Positions 31,652 to 43,062 are shown, counted from the stretch's first letter. The stretch is 64,000 bases of DNA from Burkholderia cenocepacia (GCF_014211915.1 NZ_CP060039.1:3100001-3164000); one strand, 5' to 3'. Translations and numbers: made by a program. Notes: generated by a model not told the origin, from the sequence alone.

Positions 31652-32506
31652 ATGACCATCGTCAACCTCGCCGCCTACCACTTCGTATCGCTCGACGCGA
31701 ACGAGCAATGGCGCCCGCTCGTCACCGCCCGCTGCAACGAACTCGGCCTGCGCGGCACGATCCTGCTCGCGCCGGAAGGCATCAACCTGTTCATCGCCGG
31801 CACGCGCGAAGCCACCGACGCGTTCATCGCGTACATCCGCCACGATCCGCTGTTCGAGGGCAAGTTCGCGACGCTGCAGTTCAAGGAAAGCCTGTCCGAC
31901 TCGCAGCCGTTCCGCCGCATGCTCGTGCGCCTGAAGCGCGAGATCATCACGATGAAGAAGCCCGCGATCAAGCCGGAACTCGGCCGCGCGCCGTTCGTCG
32001 ATGCGCGCACGCTGAAGGCGTGGCTCGACCGCGGCCACGACGATGCGGGCCGCCCGGTCGTGATGCTCGACACGCGCAACGCGTTCGAAGTCGACGTCGG
32101 CACGTTCGACAACGCGCTCGATTACCGGATCGACAAGTTCAGCGAATTCCCGGAAGTGATCGATGCAAACCGCGCCGACCTCGAAGGCAAGACGGTCGTG
32201 TCGTTCTGCACCGGCGGCATCCGCTGCGAGAAGGCCGCGATCCACATGAAGGAAATCGGCATCGACAACGTGTACCAGCTCGAAGGCGGCATTCTGAAGT
32301 ACTTCGAGGAAGTCGGCGGCGCGCACTATCACGGCGACTGCTTCGTGTTCGACTACCGCACCGCGCTGAACCCGCAGCTCCAGCCCACCGAGAACGTCAC
32401 GTGCTTCGCGTGCCGCGCGGTGGTCACGCCGGAAGCGCAACGATCGCCGAGCTACGTGCCCGGCAAGTCATGCCCCGCCTGCGCGCAGGCCGCCAGCGCC
32501 GCGTAA
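31652..32506 (+). CDS. trhO: Oxygen-dependent tRNA uridine-34 hydroxylase (rhodanese family)
   Basis: A 284-residue YceA/TrhO protein that hydroxylates U34 of certain tRNAs to ho5U. An N-terminal ferredoxin-like domain ([26 protein letters not shown]) precedes a rhodanese domain with active-site [10 protein letters not shown] (Cys186). A C-terminal CFACRAVV...CPAC looks like a metal-binding cluster. The ATG at 31652 fits homologues, with no strong SD. It is divergent from dnaE and 25 bp before gluQRS, so those two are likely an operon of tRNA-modifying genes. Confidence 0.93.
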   Translation: MTIVNLAAYHFVSLDANEQWRPLVTARCNELGLRGTILLAPEGINLFIAGTREATDAFIAYIRHDPLFEGKFATLQFKESLSDSQPFRRMLVRLKREIITMKKPAIKPELGRAPFVDARTLKAWLDRGHDDAGRPVVMLDTRNAFEVDVGTFDNALDYRIDKFSEFPEVIDANRADLEGKTVVSFCTGGIRCEKAAIHMKEIGIDNVYQLEGGILKYFEEVGGAHYHGDCFVFDYRTALNPQLQPTENVTCFACRAVVTPEAQRSPSYVPGKSCPACAQAASAA

Positions 32507-32531
32507 CGGCGCATCGCACCGCGCACTGCCG

Positions 32532-33428
32532 ATGAACCCCGGCTATCGCGGCCGCTTCGCGCCTTCGCCCACCGGCCCGCTGCACTTCGGCTCGCTGGTC
32601 GGCGCGCTCGCGAGCTGGCTCGACGCCCGCGCGCACGGCGGCACATGGCTCCTGCGCATCGAGGATCTCGACGGCCCTCGCACGGTGCCCGGCGCGGCCG
32701 ACGACATCCTCGCGACGCTCGCGCATTTCGGCATGACGCCGGACGAGCCGCCCGTCTGGCAGAGCACGCGCGACGCGGCGTACACGGCCGCGCTCGAGCA
32801 GCTCGTCGCGGCGGGGCTCGTCTATCCGTGCGGCTGCACGCGCAAGGAGATCGCCGATTCACTGCGCGCCGCCCATGAACGCCACACGACGCTCGCGTAT
32901 CCGGGCACCTGTCGCACCGGCCTTCACGGCAAGCCCGCACGCGCATGGCGGCTGCGCGTGCCGGACGGCTGCGACGCGGTCGTCACGTTCGACGATCGCT
33001 GGCAGCACACGCAATCGCAGAACCTCGCGGCCGAAGTGGGCGATTTCGTGCTGAAACGCGCGGACGGCCAGTGGGCGTATCAGCTCGCGGTCGTCGTCGA
33101 CGATGCCGATGCCGGCATCACGCACATCGTACGCGGCGCCGACCTGCTCGACTCGACCGCGCGCCAGATCTACCTGCAGCGCTGCCTCGGCGTGCCGACG
33201 CCCGAGTACCTGCACGTGCCGGTCGTCGTCGATGCAAACGGCGAAAAGCTCAGCAAGCAGACGGGCGCGACGGCGCTCGAACGCAACGATCCGCTGCCGG
33301 CGCTGCACGCTGCGGCCGCGCATCTCGGCCTGGCCAACGATGGCGATCTACCGGGCGGGACGCTCGACGCGTTCTACACGGCCGCGACCGATGCGTGGGC
33401 GCGTCGCTTCGGGCCGCGCGCCGGTTGA
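32532..33428 (+). CDS. gluQ: Glutamyl-Q tRNA(Asp) synthetase
   Basis: A 298-residue truncated GluRS paralogue (GluQRS) that attaches glutamate to queuosine-34 of tRNA(Asp). The nucleotide-binding [14 protein letters not shown] (HIGH equivalent) and KLSKQ are present. A zinc site CGCTRKE...YPGTC is near residues 99-120. It lacks the anticodon-binding domain of full GluRS, as the family does. It follows trhO by 25 bp on the same strand. Confidence 0.94.
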   Translation: MNPGYRGRFAPSPTGPLHFGSLVGALASWLDARAHGGTWLLRIEDLDGPRTVPGAADDILATLAHFGMTPDEPPVWQSTRDAAYTAALEQLVAAGLVYPCGCTRKEIADSLRAAHERHTTLAYPGTCRTGLHGKPARAWRLRVPDGCDAVVTFDDRWQHTQSQNLAAEVGDFVLKRADGQWAYQLAVVVDDADAGITHIVRGADLLDSTARQIYLQRCLGVPTPEYLHVPVVVDANGEKLSKQTGATALERNDPLPALHAAAAHLGLANDGDLPGGTLDAFYTAATDAWARRFGPRAG

Positions 33429-33612
33429 GTCGCTTGCAGGACACCGGCCCGTGCCGACTACGCTCCGGCCTCCGCGAGCGGCGAATCCGATCGCGTGAAA
33501 GCGTGACGGAAGTCTGGGCGCCACGCCGGTTGACGACACGGCATCGAAAGTCCCTATCTGCGCATCAAGCGATACGCCCTGCTGCACACCGCCCCGATCG
33601 CGGCGCCCAATG

Positions 33613-33644
33613 AAAAACGGGCACATGCTCATCGCATGCACCCG
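33613..33644 (-). terminator. Rho-independent terminator of rhlE
   Basis: On the minus strand an 11-bp stem (CGGGTGCATGC with GCATGTGCCCG, two G-T pairs) and a short loop precede TTTTTCA. A second GC stem (GGCGGCG/CGCCGCC, 33652-33671) lies between it and the rhlE stop. Confidence 0.6.
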
Positions 33645-33688
33645 CCTGTCCGGCGGCGCTGACGCGCCGCCCCTGCGCTCCGTCCGGC

Positions 33689-35185
33689 TTACGCCGAAGG
33701 CTTGCGCGGCATCCCGAAGCCGCCGAGCAGCGCGGCAACCTGGCGCTTCGGCCCTTTCTTCTCGGGCTGCTGCGCGGGCTGCGCATCGTCCGGCTGCTTC
33801 GCCGACGCCGACGGCTCGTACGGCTTCAGGAAGAAATCGTCGACCGGCGCTTCGTGGCGGCGATGATGGCCGCCGCGCTCGGTGCTGCCCGAGCGGCGGC
33901 CCGATGCACCGCGATGCTCGTCGCGATCGCGCCGACCGCCGCGTTCGCCACCCCGTTCGCCGCCGCGCTCACTGTTGTTGCGCTCGCCGCCACGTTCGTC
34001 GTGACGCTGGCGTGCCGGCTTGTCGATCGTAAGCGTCTGCACGTCGAGCGGACGCTTGATCAGCTTCTCGATATCGGCGAGTTGCTTGCGCTCGTTCGGG
34101 CTGCACAGCGACAGCGCGTCGCCCGTCGCGCCCGCGCGGCCGGTACGGCCGATCCGGTGCACGTAGTCTTCCGCGCTGAACGGCAGGTCGAAGTTGATCA
34201 CGGCAGGCAGCTCGGCGATGTCGAGGCCGCGCGCGGCCACGTCGGTCGCGACCAGCGCCTCGATCTCGCCGCGCTTGAACGCGTCGAGTGCCTGCATCCG
34301 CTCGATCTGCGTCTTGTCGCCGTGAATCGCCGACGCGACCACGCCGTCGCGTTCGAGATTGCGCGCGAGGCGGCTCGCGCCGATCTTGCTGTTGCAGAAC
34401 ACGATTACCTGCTTGAGGCCGCGATCGCGCAGCAATTGCACGACGGCCGCCTGCTTGTCGCCTTCGGCGACGTCGTAGACGATCTGCGTGACGTTCGCGT
34501 TCGTCGAGTTGCTGCGCGCGACCTCGATCGTCTGCGGGTTGCGCAGATAGGTCGACGCGAGCTTCTTGATTTCGCCCGAGAAGGTGGCGGAGAACAGCAG
34601 CGTCTGACGCTCCTTCGGCAGCAGGTTCAGGATGCGCTGCAGATCGGGCAGGAAACCCATGTCGAGCATCCGGTCGGCTTCGTCGAGCACGAGGATCTGC
34701 ACCTGGCCGAGGTTCGCCGTCTTCTGCTGCACGTGGTCGAGCAGGCGACCCGGGGTCGCGATCAGGATCTCGACGCCGCGGCGCAGTTCGGCCGATTGCG
34801 GGTTCATGTCGACGCCGCCGAACACCACCGCGCTGCGCAGCGGCGTGTGCTTCGCATACGCGTGCACGTTCGCGGCGACCTGGTCGGCGAGTTCGCGGGT
34901 CGGCGTGAGGATCAGCGCCCGCACGGGGTGGCGCGCCGGAGACGCGCTCGTGTTGGCCTGCGGCAGCAGACGCTGGATGATCGGCAGCGAGAAGCTCGCG
35001 GTCTTGCCGGTGCCCGTTTGCGCGGCGCCCATGACGTCGCGGCCGGCGAGCACGACCGGAATGGCCTGCGCCTGGATCGGCGTCGGCGTCGTATAGCCCT
35101 GCTCCACAATGGCTTTCAGGATATCGGGGGCAAGGCCGAATTGATCGAAGGTTGCGTCGACGGGCTTGGCGACAGAATCGGACAT
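33689..35185 (-). CDS. rhlE: DEAD-box RNA helicase, RhlE type
   Basis: A 498-residue helicase. Walker A is AQTGTGKT at 55-62; PTRELADQ, TPGRL, VLDEADRMLDMGF, SATFS, ATDVAARGLDI and HRIGRTGRAG follow in order. A tail of about 110 residues contains an Arg/Gly/Glu-rich repeat (ERGGER units) and ends FGMPRKPSA. Such tails bind RNA and drive cold or stress roles. The ATG at 35185 (MSDSVAKPVDATF) matches homologues; the open frame runs much further upstream without homology. Confidence 0.92.
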   Translation of the reverse strand: MSDSVAKPVDATFDQFGLAPDILKAIVEQGYTTPTPIQAQAIPVVLAGRDVMGAAQTGTGKTASFSLPIIQRLLPQANTSASPARHPVRALILTPTRELADQVAANVHAYAKHTPLRSAVVFGGVDMNPQSAELRRGVEILIATPGRLLDHVQQKTANLGQVQILVLDEADRMLDMGFLPDLQRILNLLPKERQTLLFSATFSGEIKKLASTYLRNPQTIEVARSNSTNANVTQIVYDVAEGDKQAAVVQLLRDRGLKQVIVFCNSKIGASRLARNLERDGVVASAIHGDKTQIERMQALDAFKRGEIEALVATDVAARGLDIAELPAVINFDLPFSAEDYVHRIGRTGRAGATGDALSLCSPNERKQLADIEKLIKRPLDVQTLTIDKPARQRHDERGGERNNSERGGERGGERGGRRDRDEHRGASGRRSGSTERGGHHRRHEAPVDDFFLKPYEPSASAKQPDDAQPAQQPEKKGPKRQVAALLGGFGMPRKPSA

Positions 35186-35637
35186 GGTGGCGTTTCGCTC
35201 AAAAGGCGCGGCGGGACATCGTGCGTCAGGCCGGCCGGGCCTGCGCTCATCACAATTCGGAAATAGACGGAGCCGCGGCGCGCCGCGCGGCGCCGCTCTG
35301 GCGCTTGGGACCGGTTCAATGCGAACGCTGGACGCCAGGCCGTGCGGACTCCGTTCGGCGCGAATGCCGGCGGAAAGGGCCGTATTGTAGCACCGTGCGG
35401 GAATCTGTCCGCGACAACGCCGCGAACGGCGGCGACGGCGGTTCGCGCGGCGGCCCTGCTCCGGCCCGTGCGGGCCAGCGGTTGGTCGATCGGGGTATCC
35501 GTATCGGCCGATGAACTCGATTAAGGGTTCGATCCGGAAGCCTCGCATCAGCACGCCCCGACGCCAACCCGCGTGTCGAGCCTTCAGCCCGACAGCGGTC
35601 AACACGGATGAATGCGCTCCGCGATCGCGCCCGCCGC
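35186..35637. other. 452-bp gap between the MliC-like gene and rhlE
   Basis: On the minus strand TACAAT (complement of 35384-35389) could be the rhlE -10, which would give a leader of nearly 190 nt, common for DEAD-box genes under cold control. The leader is GC-rich with several possible stems (for example GCGCCGCGCGGCG near 35278). No gene is supported. Confidence 0.35.
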
Positions 35638-36018
35638 TCAGCCCTTCTTCTTTTTCTTCTCGACCTGCACGCAGTCGCCCAGCAGCGGCGGCGACTTCGG
35701 GTCGGCGATCTCGTCGCGCAGCGTCGCTTCCTTGCCTTTCGTCCACCACGTATAGCGGCCGGCCTGGTAGCGCGCGCCCGATGCCGACACCGTATCGACG
35801 AACAGCATCTGCTTGCCGTCGACCGGCACGAGCGCGAAGCTCTGGCCGTTGCCCGCGAGCCAGTACGACACGCGCACGAGCTGCTTCTGGTTCGCGCACT
35901 GGTAGACGGTTTGCTGGCGCGCGTCGGCGTCGATCTCCTCGACGGTCAGCTGCGCGGCATGCGCGACGGAAACGGCGGTGCCGGCGAGCGCAAGCGCGGC
36001 GAGGGTTTGGCGAATCAT
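35638..36018 (-). CDS. MliC-family periplasmic protein
   Basis: A 126-residue exported protein with a signal peptide cleaved near residue 21 (VAHAAQ). The mature part has the C-type lysozyme inhibitor pattern: VYQCANQKQLVRVSYWLAGN, FVDTVSASGARYQAGRYTWWTKGKEATLRD and a late Cys that can pair with the first (GDCVQV). There is no lipobox, so it would be soluble in the periplasm like PliC, unlike lipoprotein MliC. It ends in a KKKKKG tail. Confidence 0.75.
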   Translation of the reverse strand: MIRQTLAALALAGTAVSVAHAAQLTVEEIDADARQQTVYQCANQKQLVRVSYWLAGNGQSFALVPVDGKQMLFVDTVSASGARYQAGRYTWWTKGKEATLRDEIADPKSPPLLGDCVQVEKKKKKG

Positions 36019-36116
36019 GCAGGTCCTCTCACGAGACGGGTGGAAGCGCGCCCTCGCAGGGCGCGCGGTTATTGTTTATAGGAAGGTTTATAGGGAGGCT
36101 CGGCGGCTTGCCGGAA

Positions 36117-36302
36117 TCAGGGATCGATCACATCCGCGCACGCATCGGTCGGCGCCGCGGCGACATGGCCGACGAGCGGCACGATCTTGAGTCCGGCCGA
36201 CGCCACCCGGCACGGCGCGGCCGCGAGGCCGCAGCCCGCGAGACTCGCGACGAGCGCCAGCGCGACGCCCAGCTTTCCGATACGCAACGCTCTCGACGCC
36301 AT
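36117..36302 (-). CDS. Small DUF6726-type lipoprotein
   Basis: A 61-residue lipoprotein with signal peptide and lipobox SLAGC (Cys24). The mature 38 residues contain GLAAAPCRVASAGLKIVPLVGHVAAAPTDACADVID with two further cysteines that could form a disulfide. This short family is common in Burkholderia and has no known function. It follows purT by 18 bp on the same strand and may share its transcript. Confidence 0.75.
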   Translation of the reverse strand: MASRALRIGKLGVALALVASLAGCGLAAAPCRVASAGLKIVPLVGHVAAAPTDACADVIDP

Positions 36303-36320
36303 CGTCCTCTCCTCGTTCCG

Positions 36321-37535
36321 TCAGCGCGCCGACACGGGCCGGACGGCCGCGGCCGCACGCTTCGCGCGTTCGCGGGCTTCGTCGACGGTCGCGCCGGTCG
36401 CCAGCGCGACGCCCATGCGTCGCTTCGCAAAACTTTCCGGCTTGCCGAACAGGCGCAAGTCCGCGCCCGGCACCGCGAGCGCGTCGCGCACGCCTTCGAA
36501 CGCGATCCCGCGCTCGTCGAGGCCGCCGTAGATCACCGCCGACGCAGCCGGCGTGCCGAGCGCCGGATCGACCGGCAGCCCGAGAATCGCCCGCGCGTGC
36601 AGCTCGAATTCCGACTGGCGCTGCGAGGCGAGCGTGACGAGGCCCGTATCGTGCGGCCGCGGGCTCACCTCGGAGAACCATACGTCGTCGCCGCGCACGA
36701 ACAGCTCGACGCCGAACAGGCCGCGCCCGCCGAGCGCCTCGGTCACCTTGTGCGCGATCTCGCGCGACTTCTCTAGCGCCGCCGCGCTCATCGGCTGCGG
36801 CTGCCACGATTCGACATAGTCGCCCGCCACCTGCACGTGGCCGACCGGTTCGCAGAAGTAGGTACGCGTATCGAGCGTCGCCGGGTCGATCGCGCGCACG
36901 GTCAGTTGCGTGATCTCGTAGTCGAAATCGACGAAGCCCTCGACGATCACGCGGCCGTGGTTCACGCGCCCGCCCGCCATCGCGTAGTCCCACGCGGGTT
37001 TCACGTCGGCGTCGGTCTTCACGACCGACTGCCCCTTGCCCGACGACGACATCACGGGCTTCACGACGCACGGCATGCCGATCTTCGCGACGGCCGCGCT
37101 GAATGCCTCGAACGAATCGGCGAACGCATACGGGGAAGTCGGCAGGCCGAGCTCCTCGGCCGCGAGCCGGCGAATCCCTTCGCGATTCATCGTGAGCTGC
37201 GTCGCGCGCGCGGTCGGGATCACCTCGGCGAGGCCGGCCGTCTCGATCGCCGCGAGCGCGTCGGTGGCGATCGCCTCGATCTCGGGGACGATCAGGTGCG
37301 GACGCTCGGCCTCGACGACTGCCCGCAGCGCGGCCGGGTCCGTCATGTCGATCACGTGCGCGCGATGCGCGACCTGATGGCCGGGCGCGTCCGGATAGCG
37401 ATCGACCGCAATGACTTCGACGCCGAGACGCTGCAACGCGATGATGACTTCCTTGCCGAGCTCGCCCGCGCCGAGCAGCATGACGCGCGTGGCCGAGGGC
37501 GAAAGCGGCGTACCGAGCCGCTGACCGATCTGCAT
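36321..37535 (-). CDS. purT: Formate-dependent phosphoribosylglycinamide formyltransferase
   Basis: A 404-residue ATP-grasp enzyme that formylates GAR with formate and ATP in purine synthesis. The N-terminus [31 protein letters not shown] is diagnostic, and [16 protein letters not shown] and [14 protein letters not shown] form the ATP and metal sites. Length and start agree with the family. It is divergent from a META-domain lipoprotein. Confidence 0.97.
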   Translation of the reverse strand: MQIGQRLGTPLSPSATRVMLLGAGELGKEVIIALQRLGVEVIAVDRYPDAPGHQVAHRAHVIDMTDPAALRAVVEAERPHLIVPEIEAIATDALAAIETAGLAEVIPTARATQLTMNREGIRRLAAEELGLPTSPYAFADSFEAFSAAVAKIGMPCVVKPVMSSSGKGQSVVKTDADVKPAWDYAMAGGRVNHGRVIVEGFVDFDYEITQLTVRAIDPATLDTRTYFCEPVGHVQVAGDYVESWQPQPMSAAALEKSREIAHKVTEALGGRGLFGVELFVRGDDVWFSEVSPRPHDTGLVTLASQRQSEFELHARAILGLPVDPALGTPAASAVIYGGLDERGIAFEGVRDALAVPGADLRLFGKPESFAKRRMGVALATGATVDEARERAKRAAAAVRPVSAR

Positions 37536-37752
37536 GTGATTTCCCGCTGGTTCTGTTGGAGGACAAAAACGGCTTCGATGTTAACACGGGCATCCGGGCC
37601 GGTTTGGGCCGTTTGGCCGCCCCCGGCGCCATGTCGCGCGAGGCCCGTGGGCGGGCTGCGAACGTTTTCGCGCGCGAAGTGTCGGCTCGCCTGCCGCGGG
37701 GCGGGTGCGTTACTCTTACGCCTTGATCAGAATCCGAAGAGGAACGAGGCTC

Positions 37753-38298
37753 ATGTCCCACCTGTCCGCGGCCGCACGCGCACGCACCGGCCTGCTTCGC
37801 CCGTTGCGCGCGCCGCTTTGCGCGTTGACGCTTGCCACGCTTCTCGCCGCCTGCACGATGCCGACCCATCCCGATTCCGCCGCCCCCGCGCCCGACCCGT
37901 ACAACCCGGCCGCCGTCCAGCTGCTCGACGACACGAACTGGGAACTCACCAGCTGGGTGAACGCCGACGGCACGCAACGCGCGATCCCGCACGGCGACAA
38001 CGGCGAGCCGATCAAGCTCGCACTGTCGACCGAGTCGGGCATCCGGCGCGCGAGCGGGTTCTCGGGCTGCAACCGCTACATGGGCACCTATGCGGTCAAG
38101 AACGGCCTGCTGAGCTTCGGCCCGCTCGCCGGAACGCGAATGGCCTGCCCGAACACGCTCGGCGGCCAGCTCGAATCCGCGTATCTCGACGCGCTCGCCC
38201 ACGTCGACAAGACCGGCGTGCAGATGCGCGCGCCCCAGCAATTGCAGATCGTGACCCAGGCCGGCGCAACGCTGACGTTCACGCACCGGAGCCCCTGA
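37753..38298 (+). CDS. META-domain lipoprotein
   Basis: A 181-residue lipoprotein with lipobox LLAAC (Cys34) after a longish signal peptide. The META fold (as in HslJ) is seen in LLDDTNWELTSWVNADGTQ, FSGCNRYMGTYAVKNGLLSFGPLAGTRMACP and LQIVTQAGATLTF. Two cysteines in the mature part (SGCN, MACP) are conserved in the family. The role in heat or novobiocin tolerance known for HslJ is only suggestive. GAGG precedes the ATG. Confidence 0.85.
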   Translation: MSHLSAAARARTGLLRPLRAPLCALTLATLLAACTMPTHPDSAAPAPDPYNPAAVQLLDDTNWELTSWVNADGTQRAIPHGDNGEPIKLALSTESGIRRASGFSGCNRYMGTYAVKNGLLSFGPLAGTRMACPNTLGGQLESAYLDALAHVDKTGVQMRAPQQLQIVTQAGATLTFTHRSP

Positions 38299-38372
38299 TG
38301 CACGGCGCGCGCGGAGGCCGACCGACCGCCTTCGCGTGGCGCGCGACATGCACGTGCCGCCCACGTGCGTCG

Positions 38373-38399
38373 CGCGGCGTGAATCGGAATCACGCCGCG
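38373..38399 (+). terminator. Strong hairpin between META gene and ftsK
   Basis: A perfect 10-bp stem (CGCGGCGTGA/TCACGCCGCG) with a 7-nt loop. It is followed by TTAGAGTCTTGTT, only partly T-rich. It may terminate the META transcript or act in the ftsK leader. Confidence 0.4.
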
Positions 38400-38475
38400 T
38401 TAGAGTCTTGTTCGCCGGCCGGTTAAACTCGGCGGGTCGCGCCCCGCGCGCCCCTCCCCACTCCTGTTTCAAAGC

Positions 38476-41400
38476 ATGCACACGGTTGTCTTCGGCTGGT
38501 TCGGCATCTCCGCCGTCTGGTTCCTCCTTCTCTTCTGGCGTCTCGTGCAGGCGATGCTGCCCGGCGGCGGCGGGCTTGCCGGCCGCGGCTCGATCCGCCT
38601 GTGGCTCGGCTTCGCCGCGGTATTCATCGCAAGCGTCACGCTGACGAGCCCGCTCTCGGGCCCCGACACGAACGCGCTCGGCCATGCGTTCTCGGCCGGC
38701 TTCGCCCACGTGCTCGGCCCGATCGGCACGCCGGTCGCGATGGTCGTGCTGTTCTTCGCCGGCTTGCCGTGGCTGACCGGCATCGGCTGGCGGCAGTTCG
38801 CCGGGTGGGTCGACACGTCGTTCGGCGTCAAGCTGTCGCGCGCCGGCGACGACGACGACGCGCGCGGGATCGCCGACCTGCCGCGCAGTGCGTTGCATCG
38901 CGACGACGACGTCGTGCAGCCGACCACCGCGCATACCGTCAACTCGATGGCGCCGCGCCAGAACGGCCGGTATTCGCGCCCGACAGTGTGGAAACCCGAT
39001 CCGCAGGCACGGCCGAAGCCGCGCAGCAAGACCCCGCCGCGCCCCCTTGCGGAACCCGTCGCGCCGTCGGGCTGGCTGAAGCCGAGCGCGCCGCAGCGCC
39101 CGCCTGCGGCGCCCGCGCCGATCCCGGCCAGCGCGATGCCGCCGCCGACCACCGGCAGCACCGCCAGCCTCGCGCGCGCGGCAGCGAACACGCAAGTGCC
39201 GCGCCCCGCGCCCGCCCCGCTTCCGGCCGGATTCGAACCCGTCCGACCGCGCCCGACCGCCGCACGCCCAACCACCGCCGCGCTGACGCAGACGGCGCCG
39301 CGCGCCACGGTCACGCCGCGACCGGCTGCTACGCAGCCGCCGCGTCCGCCGGTGCGCCCGGTCACAGGAACGACGCCAGCCGGCCTGTCGACGGACGCGG
39401 CACGACGCCGCCCGGCGCCGCCCGCGCCGGCGCGCGCGCCGCTCTATGCGTGGAACGAGAAGCCGGCCGCGCCGATTACGCCCGCACCGAGCGTTCACGA
39501 CACGCTGCGTTCGATCGAGGCCAGCACCGCGCAATGGGCGTCGCTGGGCGGCGCGCCGTCCGGCGATGCAGCGCAGACGGCGGCTGCTGCCGTGGCCGGT
39601 GTCGCCGGTGTCGCCGCCGCAGCCGGCAGCGTGGCCGCGCCGGCATCGGCGGCCGTGTCGAATGCGTTCGGCTCCGCGACGCACGGCATCGCAGCCCAGG
39701 ACGCCAATACTCCGGCCGAACACGATGCCGCGCCCGCATACGACGACAACGCGCCGATCGTGCTCGACGCCTTCATGCCGGCGCAGTCCGGCATCGCGCA
39801 GGCTCCGGTTGGCGATTTGTCCCCTCCTGCATTCGGTGACGCTGAACCGAACCCACGGTCGAATGCCGGCAGCGACGATGCCGCGTTCTCGCATCGCGCC
39901 GACGACGCAATCCGTCACGTCGACGCTACGCCCGCCGCGCCGGCATTCGGGGTCGCAGCACCGTCGATCGACGCACCCATCGACCTCGCGCCTTGGGAAG
40001 ATGTCGTCAGCGCGCCGGTTCCGGCGCTCGACGCGTCGACCGGAAACCCGATCGCCGAGCCGCCGGCAGTCACCGCGGGACCGCAATCCGCGCATTCAGC
40101 CTTCCCACAAGGAAGCGATGCAGCGGTTCGCGACCTCGACACCAGCAAGCCAACCGGGTCTATCGATATCGACGACCACGCCGACGCGCAACCGGCGTCT
40201 GCAATCGATCGCGCCGCTTCGGCCCGCGTGCCTCAAGGGGCTGCCGACCCGCACGCCGCCGCGAAGCCTGCCGACGGCATCGTTCCGTTCGCTGCCCTGC
40301 CCGCTTCGTCGCTCGCGGGAACGTCCGTGAGCGCAGGTTCGGAAACGGCGTCGATCGCGGCAACGTCCGCACCGGCGGCGTCGAATCACGTGCCGGACGC
40401 CGTCAAGCCGGTCGAGGCGGCGGAACCCGCGGCACCGCTGTCGGCGGTCGCTCAACGCGCGACGCCCGCTACATATTGGACCGCGCCGACGATACCGCCC
40501 GCAGCGACACAAACGACCGTTGCCGCTGAACCGCCGAAATCGCCGGCGGTTCAGCCGTTTGCCGCAACCTCGGCGGCTTCGGCCGTCAATGCATCGCCGC
40601 TGACCGGCGCGGCTCATGGCTCGACTGCACAAGCGTCCGCGCCCGCCTCCGCATCGAACATCGCGCCCGTCGCTACCGCAGTTTCCCCCGTCGGCGTAAC
40701 CGGCACGGCGTCCGCTTCGCCGTCGCAACCGGCCGCCTCGGCATCGCCTGTTACTTCCGTTGCGTCGGCATCGCCGGCCGGTATCACGGACCTGACCGAC
40801 GGTTCGCTTTCCCGCGCCTCGACGCCTGCATCAACCGATGCGCCCGCCGTGATGCCGTCGACGACTGGCGCATCGGCTTCGACGTTCGGCTCGACTGCGC
40901 AGGCGCCCGTAACGCCGGTGCCCGCTACCGCGACGCCCGCGACTTTCACGTCCACATCGATCGCCGCGCCGTCTTCCGCGTCGGCATCGGCATTTCCTGT
41001 CGACACAGCAGCCACGTCGACCGGTACGACGACCTTCGCTCCATTCGGCTCATCGGGCGCGGTCGCTCCGCAACCGCCAATCAGCCTGCCCGTATCGCCA
41101 ACCGCGTCCGCCGCGACGTCGACGTCCTTCACGTCCTTCAGCGCGCTCGCGCCGACGACCACGGCCGCCGCCACGCCAGCGCACCCGATCGCTAGCGCGC
41201 CTGTCGCCGCGGCCGGGCCGCTGACGTCCATCGGTTCGACCACCGCGACGCAGGCTCCATCGATCGCGTCCGTCCCTGCCGCCGCCCCGGCCGCGACTCA
41301 GACGTTCACGACATCGCCCGCCCCTGCCGTCTCATCGTCGGGCTGGTCCATGTCGCATGACGTGACGGCAGCACCGACCACGGCACCGCTGGCGGCAACC

Positions 41401-43062
41401 GTCCCCGGCGCGAACCTGCCGACCACGCCGGCAACCGTCGTTTCTGCGCCGCCATCGCCGGCAGTCCCGCCGATGGGCGCACCGGCCTCCCATCCAATCG
41501 AGGCAATCGGCCCCGCCCAAGCCGATACCCCGGCCCGCCCGCCGCGCCTGAACGCGTTCGAATTCCACGCACCCGCGTCGTTCAACGTCGAACTGCCGAC
41601 GCTCGACCTGCTCGAGCCCGCGTCCGACGACGTCGAAATGATCACCGACGAACACCTCGCGCAAACCGCGCAGGTGATCGAGCAGCGGCTGCAGGAATTC
41701 AAGGTGCCGGTGACGGTGGTCGGCGCGTCGGCCGGCCCCGTGATCACGCGCTTCGAGATCGAACCCGCGCTCGGCGTGCGCGGCAGCCAGATCGTCGGTC
41801 TGATGAAGGACTTGTCGCGCGGCCTCGGCCTCACGTCGATCCGCGTCGTCGAGACGATCCCCGGCAAGACCTGCATGGGCCTCGAACTGCCGAACGCGAA
41901 GCGCCAGATGATCCGCCTGTCGGAAATTCTTGCCGCACGCGAATACCAGCATTCGCCGTCGCAACTGACGATCGCGATGGGCAAGGACATCACCGGCCAC
42001 CCGGTCGTCACCGATCTCGCGAAGGCGCCGCACATGCTCGTGGCCGGCACGACGGGTTCGGGCAAGTCGGTCGCGATCAACGCGATGATCCTGTCGCTGC
42101 TGTACAAGGCGACGCCGGAAGACGTGCGGCTCATCATGATCGACCCGAAGATGCTCGAGCTGTCGGTCTACGAAGGCATCCCGCATCTGCTCGCGCCGGT
42201 CGTCACCGACATGAAGCTCGCGGCGAACGCGCTGAACTGGTGCGTCGGCGAAATGGAGAAGCGCTACCGGCTGATGTCGGCCGTCGGCGTGCGCAACCTC
42301 GCGGGCTTCAACCAGAAGATCCGCGACGCGGAAGCGAAGGAAAAGAAGATCGGCAACCCGTTCTCGCTGACGCCCGAGGATCCGGAGCCGCTGTCGACGC
42401 TGCCGCTGATCGTCGTCGTGATCGACGAGCTGGCCGACCTGATGATGGTCGCCGGCAAGAAGATCGAGGAACTGATCGCCCGCCTCGCGCAGAAGGCGCG
42501 CGCGGCCGGCATCCATCTGATCCTCGCGACGCAGCGGCCGTCCGTCGACGTGATCACCGGCCTCATCAAGGCGAACATCCCGACGCGCGTCGCGTTCCAG
42601 GTGTCGTCGAAGATCGATTCGCGCACGATCCTCGACCAGATGGGCGCGGAGTCGCTGCTCGGGATGGGCGACATGCTGTTCCTGCCGCCGGGCACCGGTT
42701 ATCCGCAGCGCGTGCACGGCGCGTTCGTCGCCGACGAGGAAGTGCACCGGATCGTCGAGTACCTGAAGCAGTTCGGCGAGCCGCAGTACGAGGAAGGCAT
42801 TCTCGACGGCCCGGCCGCCGACGGAGCGACGCAGGACCTGTTCGGCGACGCGCCGGACGCGGAAGCCGATCCGCTGTACGACGAAGCCGTCGCGTTCGTC
42901 GTGCGCACGCGGCGCGCGTCGATCTCGTCGGTGCAGCGGCAGTTGCGCATCGGCTACAACCGCGCGGCGCGGCTCGTCGAGCAGATGGAGGCGGCCGGTC
43001 TCGTGTCGGCGATGGGCATCAACGGCAGCCGCGAGGTGCTCGTGCCGGCCGCGGCCGACTGA
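38476..43062 (+). CDS. ftsK: Giant FtsK/SpoIIIE-type DNA translocase
   Basis: A 1528-residue protein, about 200 longer than E. coli FtsK and twice the usual beta-proteobacterial copy. About three membrane helices occupy residues 1-105. Residues about 150-1010 are a Pro/Ala-rich then Ala/Ser/Thr/Val-rich linker with no recognisable fold. The alpha/beta motor starts near 1020; Walker A GTTGSGKS is at 1191-1198, and [13 protein letters not shown] is Walker B. The gamma domain (about 1465-1525, [24 protein letters not shown]) can read KOPS and activate XerCD. Burkholderia usually carry a second, shorter FtsK elsewhere. Confidence 0.93.
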   Translation: MHTVVFGWFGISAVWFLLLFWRLVQAMLPGGGGLAGRGSIRLWLGFAAVFIASVTLTSPLSGPDTNALGHAFSAGFAHVLGPIGTPVAMVVLFFAGLPWLTGIGWRQFAGWVDTSFGVKLSRAGDDDDARGIADLPRSALHRDDDVVQPTTAHTVNSMAPRQNGRYSRPTVWKPDPQARPKPRSKTPPRPLAEPVAPSGWLKPSAPQRPPAAPAPIPASAMPPPTTGSTASLARAAANTQVPRPAPAPLPAGFEPVRPRPTAARPTTAALTQTAPRATVTPRPAATQPPRPPVRPVTGTTPAGLSTDAARRRPAPPAPARAPLYAWNEKPAAPITPAPSVHDTLRSIEASTAQWASLGGAPSGDAAQTAAAAVAGVAGVAAAAGSVAAPASAAVSNAFGSATHGIAAQDANTPAEHDAAPAYDDNAPIVLDAFMPAQSGIAQAPVGDLSPPAFGDAEPNPRSNAGSDDAAFSHRADDAIRHVDATPAAPAFGVAAPSIDAPIDLAPWEDVVSAPVPALDASTGNPIAEPPAVTAGPQSAHSAFPQGSDAAVRDLDTSKPTGSIDIDDHADAQPASAIDRAASARVPQGAADPHAAAKPADGIVPFAALPASSLAGTSVSAGSETASIAATSAPAASNHVPDAVKPVEAAEPAAPLSAVAQRATPATYWTAPTIPPAATQTTVAAEPPKSPAVQPFAATSAASAVNASPLTGAAHGSTAQASAPASASNIAPVATAVSPVGVTGTASASPSQPAASASPVTSVASASPAGITDLTDGSLSRASTPASTDAPAVMPSTTGASASTFGSTAQAPVTPVPATATPATFTSTSIAAPSSASASAFPVDTAATSTGTTTFAPFGSSGAVAPQPPISLPVSPTASAATSTSFTSFSALAPTTTAAATPAHPIASAPVAAAGPLTSIGSTTATQAPSIASVPAAAPAATQTFTTSPAPAVSSSGWSMSHDVTAAPTTAPLAATVPGANLPTTPATVVSAPPSPAVPPMGAPASHPIEAIGPAQADTPARPPRLNAFEFHAPASFNVELPTLDLLEPASDDVEMITDEHLAQTAQVIEQRLQEFKVPVTVVGASAGPVITRFEIEPALGVRGSQIVGLMKDLSRGLGLTSIRVVETIPGKTCMGLELPNAKRQMIRLSEILAAREYQHSPSQLTIAMGKDITGHPVVTDLAKAPHMLVAGTTGSGKSVAINAMILSLLYKATPEDVRLIMIDPKMLELSVYEGIPHLLAPVVTDMKLAANALNWCVGEMEKRYRLMSAVGVRNLAGFNQKIRDAEAKEKKIGNPFSLTPEDPEPLSTLPLIVVVIDELADLMMVAGKKIEELIARLAQKARAAGIHLILATQRPSVDVITGLIKANIPTRVAFQVSSKIDSRTILDQMGAESLLGMGDMLFLPPGTGYPQRVHGAFVADEEVHRIVEYLKQFGEPQYEEGILDGPAADGATQDLFGDAPDAEADPLYDEAVAFVVRTRRASISSVQRQLRIGYNRAARLVEQMEAAGLVSAMGINGSREVLVPAAAD

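Noticed and set aside
31436-32440. An N-terminal extension of DnaE by 335 residues
   Set aside because: The extension is antisense to trhO and has no homology; the ATG at 31435 fits the family exactly.
36088-40095. A 1335-codon open frame on the minus strand from purT to ftsK
   Set aside because: It spans several verified genes on both strands and encodes a low-complexity Arg/Gly-rich string; no start context or homology.
39000-41500. Possible tandem repeat array or CRISPR-like structure in ftsK
   Set aside because: The Ala/Ser/Thr-rich coding has no fixed unit length or direct repeats with spacers; it is low-complexity protein coding.
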